The notes under the pieces are model-generated. The model was not told the origin of the DNA, searched no databases, and saw nothing but the letters and a program-made list of their open reading frames with translations. DNA of 64,000 nucleotides from Dongia_B sp035539075 (GTDB lineage: Bacteria; Pseudomonadota; Alphaproteobacteria; Dongiales; Dongiaceae). Both the position numbers and the translations under genes were made by a program. This document shows, piece by piece, positions 59,734 to 64,000 of the stretch. Position 1 is the first letter of the stretch. Every line of letters begins with the position of its first letter. The stretch spans positions 1-64,000 of the forward strand of contig DATLJB010000174.1 of the NCBI GenBank assembly GCA_035539075.1, written 5' to 3'.

Positions 59734-60046
59734 TGCTTATCTTCCTTGCGGTGACAGCGCCTTTCGGCCGCCGCTTTATGGTCGATATCTGCGCCTCGGC
59801 TATGCTCCGACCCGTCGCCGGGTGACTTGCGGCGGGTCAACGGTGTGGGGAGGAGCCGGAATCTGGATTCTGTGATGCGGTGATGTTCAGAAGGCGCGGC
59901 AGCCTAGCACGTTCCCGGCCGCGATAATTTTGCAGGGTGATGCGAGTCGAAAACAAGCACCATGTAAATATGCGCGTGCTAGGTACCGTCGGTTCGGCTC
60001 CCTGGCAACGCACGCAGCGGTTCAGATAGGCCGCCACAGTATCGCC
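59734..60046. other. Intergenic region between glucosidase and MFS genes
   Basis: About 310 bases with no supported gene. A partial dyad (gacccgtcgcc..ggcgggtc) lies near 59811-59840, possibly a transcriptional end for the MFS gene or a regulatory site for the glucosidase. Confidence 0.35.
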
Positions 60047-61378
60047 TTATGGCTGAGACCCGGTTCGTCGCTTCTCTTCTTTCCTCTGCATACGTGGCGC
60101 ATTTCCTTCGGGCCGCGTTTCCGGCATCAGGAAGGTGACCGCGGCGAGGCCGCAGCCGGCCAGAATGGCCAGGACGATGAAGGCATTGTAGCTTCCGAAA
60201 GTATCAGTGATATAGCCGCTGAGAACGGTGCTGATTGAGGCACCAATCCCCATGGCGCAGCCAACCGTTCCCTGGGCGAGATTGAAGTGGCCGCTCCCGC
60301 GCGTGACGTCGGCGACGGTCAGGGGCACCAGAACGCCGAGAATTGCCGCGGAGACGCCATCGAGGACCTGGAAAATCACGATCAGATGCGGCTGGAGCGT
60401 GATCGAAAAAAGCAGGGCTCGAACCGCGAGCGCAGCGAAGCCAAGCATAAGAAATGGCCGTCTTCCCCAACGCTGGGCGCTGCGGCCCACCAGCGGCGAT
60501 AATCCCGTCACCGTCAATTGCGGAACGATCATCGCGGCAGCCACCATGATGGTTGCCGCCTGGCTCGAGCGAAGCGTTACCATGCTTGCCGCCAAGGGCA
60601 ACATCGCCGCATTTGCCAAATGAAACATGCAGACGCATCCGGCGAAGATCGCCAACGGCCGGTTGCGCATCAAGCCGATGAAGCCCGTCATCAAGCCAAT
60701 AGCCGGCGAAGGTTCGGCAACAGGCGCGGGACGGGCTGGGCGGATCTCGTCAGATCGGATGCGAAACAGAGCGATGATGGCGGGTACCACCAGCGCCGCC
60801 GCCAGGAAAAACACCGCACGCCCGGAGAGATATTGGCCGCAGACACCCATGATCGCGGCCGCGATTCCGGTTCCGGCCGACGCGAAGGCGGCATTGCGAC
60901 CCAGCCTCTCGCTGACGCTGCTTTGTCCGATGAGGCCGAGGCTCAGTGTGACCAGGGCAAATCCGAGAATGCAGCTTGCCGCGGCATGCAGGACGCGTGT
61001 TGCGAAGACAACGGGTAGAATTGGCCATGCGGCAAAGCCGAAGGCACTGACGCCGATAGCGATCAAGGCACCCGCCGCCACAGCGCGGACCGATTTGACG
61101 GAATCGACGATCGCTCCCAGGGGGATCTGGCCAAAGAGGCTGACCAGCCCGCTGACCGTCAAGACGAGGCCGATATCGACCTGTGTCCATTTCTGCGTAG
61201 TCAGGAAGACGGCAACAAAAGGACCGAATCCAGTCTGGATATCGGCCACAAAGAAGACGAACCAATCGAGGCCATGGCGGCTGCGCGCAGAGATCGGCGG
61301 GTTTTGCTCAGGAACGGGGGCCAGCGTGACGGCGTTGTCCGGGTCAGCTCCGCGGTTTTTTGCCGTTCGCTCCGCCAT
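60047..61378 (-). CDS. Major facilitator superfamily transporter
   Basis: 443 residues, about 12 membrane segments after a 30-residue cytoplasmic N-terminus. The loop 2-3 motif appears as GQIPLGAIVDSVKSVR, and the second half repeats it as SPLVGRSAQRWGRRPFL, both matching the MFS G-x3-D/R-x-G-R-R pattern loosely. It is a proton-driven carrier, probably an exporter of the drug/antiporter class. Substrate unknown. It lies downstream of the PRC-barrel gene on the same strand with a 51-base gap. Confidence 0.88.
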   Translation of the reverse strand: MAERTAKNRGADPDNAVTLAPVPEQNPPISARSRHGLDWFVFFVADIQTGFGPFVAVFLTTQKWTQVDIGLVLTVSGLVSLFGQIPLGAIVDSVKSVRAVAAGALIAIGVSAFGFAAWPILPVVFATRVLHAAASCILGFALVTLSLGLIGQSSVSERLGRNAAFASAGTGIAAAIMGVCGQYLSGRAVFFLAAALVVPAIIALFRIRSDEIRPARPAPVAEPSPAIGLMTGFIGLMRNRPLAIFAGCVCMFHLANAAMLPLAASMVTLRSSQAATIMVAAAMIVPQLTVTGLSPLVGRSAQRWGRRPFLMLGFAALAVRALLFSITLQPHLIVIFQVLDGVSAAILGVLVPLTVADVTRGSGHFNLAQGTVGCAMGIGASISTVLSGYITDTFGSYNAFIVLAILAGCGLAAVTFLMPETRPEGNAPRMQRKEEKRRTGSQP

Positions 61379-61429
61379 TCACGCTTTGCCTTTTGTATTT
61401 GATGCGATTGTGCCAGCCGGAGGTTCCGC

Positions 61430-62305
61430 TCAGGGCGCCTGCGTGGGTGCATTGTCTTGTGGCGCAGGTGAGGGCTGTGCCGGCGCTGTTGGTGTCGGCT
61501 GCGCGGGGGTATTCTGGACCGGTGGATTCTGTACCGGCGCAGATTGCTGCGGAGCCGATGGAGTCGGCGCGGGTTGAACCGGCGCAGGCTGAACCGGTGC
61601 CGATGAGGCCGGGGCAGGGGGTGGGGGCGCCGGAGATGCAGGCGCCGGTGGCGAGACATCCGCGCGACCGACAATCACGACGGGTTCGCCGGGCTTGTAG
61701 ACCGGTGCGACCCGCAACTGATCTTGCGACAGGTCTGCGACGATCTTGTCCATGCTGCCATCCGGCGGAAAATGCAAGACCCGCCAGTCGACCGCTATTT
61801 TACGCGTGCCGACGCCGAGAAAGCCGCCGAAGTCGATAATGGCCGCCCGCACCAGCCCGGTATGGTCGACCATGACATCTATTATACGCCCCATGTCGTC
61901 ACCGCTGGCGCTTTGCACCGGCTTGCCGAGAAGCGTGTCGGCCGACTTGCCCTCGACGACGACTGCGGGCGTTTCCGTATTGCCGGGCAGGGTGGTGGCA
62001 GGCGAAGTCGGCTTGGCGGTGGTGGGTGCCGCCGGGGCGGCCGGTGTCGCTTGCGGGCTTTGCGGAGAGGATTGAACGGGTGGCTGGGACGGTGCTGAAG
62101 AAGGTGGCTGAGACGGCGCCTCATTGGCAGGTGGAGTTGCCAGGGGCTGCGATTGTGCGGCTGGCGGCGCGGATGAGTTTCCGGTCGTTGGTGATGCCGG
62201 CTGGGATTGTCCGAAGGCAGGACACGTCGCGGATATAAAGAGCACATATACCCACGTGATACAAAGGCGCGATGTACGGAGAAATATCGAGACGATAGGT
62301 TTCAT
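61430..62305 (-). CDS. Exported PRC-barrel protein with Pro/Ala-rich arms
   Basis: 291 residues. An N-terminal signal (about 1-33) is followed by a Pro/Ala/Gln/Ser-rich stretch to about 115, a PRC-barrel domain (about 118-200: LLGKPVQSASGDDMGRIIDV, then RAAIIDFGGFLGVGTRKIAV) and a second Pro/Ala-rich arm to the C-terminus. PRC barrels are small beta domains found in RNA-processing and envelope proteins; alphaproteobacterial exported forms are common but uncharacterised. The long flexible arms may span the periplasm. Confidence 0.85.
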   Translation of the reverse strand: MKPIVSIFLRTSRLCITWVYVLFISATCPAFGQSQPASPTTGNSSAPPAAQSQPLATPPANEAPSQPPSSAPSQPPVQSSPQSPQATPAAPAAPTTAKPTSPATTLPGNTETPAVVVEGKSADTLLGKPVQSASGDDMGRIIDVMVDHTGLVRAAIIDFGGFLGVGTRKIAVDWRVLHFPPDGSMDKIVADLSQDQLRVAPVYKPGEPVVIVGRADVSPPAPASPAPPPPAPASSAPVQPAPVQPAPTPSAPQQSAPVQNPPVQNTPAQPTPTAPAQPSPAPQDNAPTQAP

Positions 62306-62613
62306 CTGGATCGCTCCTGACCGGAAGGGCGGCCGCGCTGCCGATAGCTAAGCCGGCTGGCCGGGATTATGCCGATGAGTATGCGTCGCCCCTTGGTCGC
62401 TGTGAACGCGCATATGATCACGGTTGCGCGAGGTCGCGCGGTCAACGAGCGGGGTGGCGCGAAATATGCCTGTCGGATGATCAGGTGCGGATAGCGATGT
62501 GGGGGGACAACTTGCCCCATTTTCCCGGGGCCGCGAGGCTTGTTGCCCCTGCGTTGTCGTCTGCTGCAAGTCGGCCTCAGCGGTTCCTGAGCGCGGCTTA
62601 ACGGCCCTGGTTT
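62306..62613. other. Intergenic region between the PRC-barrel and HAD genes
   Basis: About 310 bases without a supported gene or clear signal. It should hold the promoter of the PRC-barrel gene on the minus strand. Confidence 0.35.
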
Positions 62614-63243
62614 CTAGGTGAGAAGCATCATGAAATCGCTGAAATCCGGGATCACGTAATCGACATCATCGAAACCGCCGCCCGTTGCGGCATAGCCGAT
62701 GATCGTCAGGCCGGCGCGGCGGGCAGAGAGGGCGCCTGATCTGCTGTCCTCGATCGCGACGACCGATGCCGGGTCCAGGCCGAGACGCGTGCAGGCCGTC
62801 AGATAGGGCTCGGGATCGGGTTTGCCGTTCTTCACATCGTCAAGGCTGATCGAGAAGGCGATCGCATCGCGGATGCCGAGCGCCGCCAGATTGGCATCGA
62901 CGACGGCGCGGCCCGAATTGGAAACGCAGGCTTGCGGCATCTCCAAGGCGGCGAGCTGCTTCACCATGGCGACGGCATCGGTGATCGGCCGCAAATGCTG
63001 CGTGTTGGCCACGTAATGCGCATCGATCGCCTGCAGCCAGCTAAGCTCGTCCAGGCTCTTCGGCAGCCGCGGCCGCAGAATATGCCAGACATCATGCATA
63101 TGGACGCCGCGAAACGCCTGGTCAGGCAGATCCGAAAGATCGCAGCCGAAGCCGAGGCTGGCAGCGAGCAGGGCTTGATGGTGCAAGGGCTCGCTGTCGA
63201 CCAGCGTGCCGTCGATATCCCAGGCAACGGCTTTGAATTTCAT
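62614..63243 (-). CDS. HAD-superfamily phosphatase (beta-phosphoglucomutase-like)
   Basis: 209 residues with the HAD motifs: WDIDGTLVDSEP (D9 nucleophile, D11 acid/base), VSNSGR (motif II serine), KNGKPDPEPY (motif III lysine) and IEDSRSG (motif IV). A helical cap lies between motifs I and II. It probably dephosphorylates a small sugar phosphate. The start overlaps the stop of the FGGY kinase gene by four bases (ATGA), so the two likely work in the same sugar or polyol pathway. Confidence 0.92.
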   Translation of the reverse strand: MKFKAVAWDIDGTLVDSEPLHHQALLAASLGFGCDLSDLPDQAFRGVHMHDVWHILRPRLPKSLDELSWLQAIDAHYVANTQHLRPITDAVAMVKQLAALEMPQACVSNSGRAVVDANLAALGIRDAIAFSISLDDVKNGKPDPEPYLTACTRLGLDPASVVAIEDSRSGALSARRAGLTIIGYAATGGGFDDVDYVIPDFSDFMMLLT

Positions 63244-64000
63244 GGCTGTGGATGCTGTAGAGGCTTGAGGCTGAGATAGACCTGCTCGAAGAGCCGGTAA
63301 CCGTCACGGTAGACCTTGGCATTGGACGGGTTGGGTTGAATGAGGTCTCCCTTCTGTACGAAGCGGTCCGTGCCGAACCAGTCATTGGTGAGGCCGGTGC
63401 CGATGGCGGCGGTCCAGGCGGCACCGAGACAGGAGCCGGGATGGCCTTCCAACCGTTGCACGGGAGCCTGCAGCACATCGGCGACGATCTGCATCCAGAC
63501 GCGGCTGCTGGCGCCGCCATCCGAGGCGAGATAATGCCTTGGTGCGTGGCCCATGTCGCGCAGCACTTCCATGTGATGGGCAATCGCGTAGGCATAGGCT
63601 TCGAGGAGTGCGCGCCAGAGATGGCCGATCGTGTGATTGAGGCTGAGGCCGGTGATGGTGCCGCGGGCAAGCGGATCGTGGATGGGCGTCTTCTCGCCCA
63701 GGAAATAGGGAACAATGGTGATGCCCTCGGCGCCGGCGGGAATGACCTCCGCCAGGCGGTCGAGATATTGATGCAGGCGCAGCCCGGCGGCATCCGCGGC
63801 GGCCTGCTGGCCGCCGGCGAAATTGGCCGCAAGCCAGTTGAGCCCTGAGCCGCCGGTCGACATGCAGCCATTCGGCATATAGAGGCCCGGCACCAGATGG
63901 TAATCGAGGAACATCCGGGGATCGGGAGCCACCTTGCTGGTCGCCACCAGCACGTCTACCGAGCCGCCGAATTTCAACAGCACCTGACCGTCGGCCACCA
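63240..64000 (-). CDS. FGGY-family carbohydrate kinase (C-terminal part, start outside window)
   Basis: The minus strand is open to the window edge, giving about 253 residues of the C-terminal half. FGGY features seen: MPNGCMSTGGSGLNWL, IVPYFLGEKTPIHDPLARGTITGLSLNH, YLASDGGASSRVWMQIVADVLQAPV and the following LGAAWTAAIGTGL. These enzymes phosphorylate sugars or polyols with ATP. The upstream part, including the FGGY signature start, lies beyond 64000. Coupled to the HAD phosphatase gene by a 4-base overlap. Confidence 0.92.
   Translation of the reverse strand, partial: VADGQVLLKFGGSVDVLVATSKVAPDPRMFLDYHLVPGLYMPNGCMSTGGSGLNWLAANFAGGQQAAADAAGLRLHQYLDRLAEVIPAGAEGITIVPYFLGEKTPIHDPLARGTITGLSLNHTIGHLWRALLEAYAYAIAHHMEVLRDMGHAPRHYLASDGGASSRVWMQIVADVLQAPVQRLEGHPGSCLGAAWTAAIGTGLTNDWFGTDRFVQKGDLIQPNPSNAKVYRDGYRLFEQVYLSLKPLQHPQP

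Overview
The window looks like an alphaproteobacterium, probably a rhizobial-type (Hyphomicrobiales) genome. GC content is high, a phasin is present, the right half resembles rhizobial chromosomes (Hyf/Ehr-type complex, PaoABC-type aldehyde oxidase, GT4 plus amylo-alpha-1,6-glucosidase pair, FGGY kinase plus HAD phosphatase), and the left 40 kb is accessory DNA rich in IS debris. No rRNA, intact tRNA or CRISPR array was recognised.

Layout. 1-7.7 kb: a copper/periplasmic cluster (partial CopA-type multicopper oxidase, a secreted Cys-containing protein, a c-type cytochrome, a penicillin-binding protein 2, an orphan NrsF-type anti-sigma factor, a beta-propeller protein and a secreted creatininase-like protein). 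Two CueR-like promoters with 19-bp spacers (2557 and 7754) fit copper control. 7.9-10.4 kb: IS debris, namely a 187-bp MITE-like element, a truncated class III aminotransferase and a complete ISL3-family insertion sequence. 10.4-17.1 kb: a four-gene catabolic or uptake operon (PotF-like and amino-acid-type binding proteins, a kinase/class III aminotransferase fusion, a CE7 esterase) divergent from a TetR regulator with a perfect palindromic operator. 17.1-24.9 kb: an IS630 remnant, a second copy of the MITE-like element, then a module bounded by direct repeats that look like IS21-type ends (tandem CaiB-type CoA-transferase, GMC oxidoreductase, CoA-acylating aldehyde dehydrogenase, LysR regulator).

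25.2-40.0 kb: an integrative mobilizable island. It is bounded by a 14-bp direct repeat resembling the 3' end of a tRNA-Ser gene, with paired GTACCA motifs at 13-bp period inside each end. It carries a large tyrosine recombinase, a DUF927-type ATPase, a MobA/MobL relaxase and two small mobilization-type genes. Its cargo is the most interesting locus here: a HigA-like DNA-binding protein followed by four packed genes, an MmeI-like DNA methyltransferase without an evident nuclease motif, a DUF262-HNH (GmrSD-like) protein, an SF2 helicase and a GIY-YIG nuclease. I read it as a composite restriction/anti-phage system whose architecture I cannot match to a named system. Just 3' of it lies a symmetrical array of three TGTAAC and three GTTACA motifs at exact 8-bp period.

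40.2-64 kb: chromosome-like DNA. It has a TetR-controlled molybdenum aldehyde oxidase (PaoABC type), a spermidine-synthase-like protein, an XRE regulator and a six-subunit HyfBCEFGI-like membrane complex whose large subunit lacks the NiFe-binding cysteines (Ehr type). After these come a phasin, an ABC exporter, carbohydrate genes (GT4 glycosyltransferase, amylo-alpha-1,6-glucosidase), an MFS transporter, a PRC-barrel protein, a HAD phosphatase and the C-terminal part of an FGGY kinase. All functions come from reading motifs by eye; no database search was possible.
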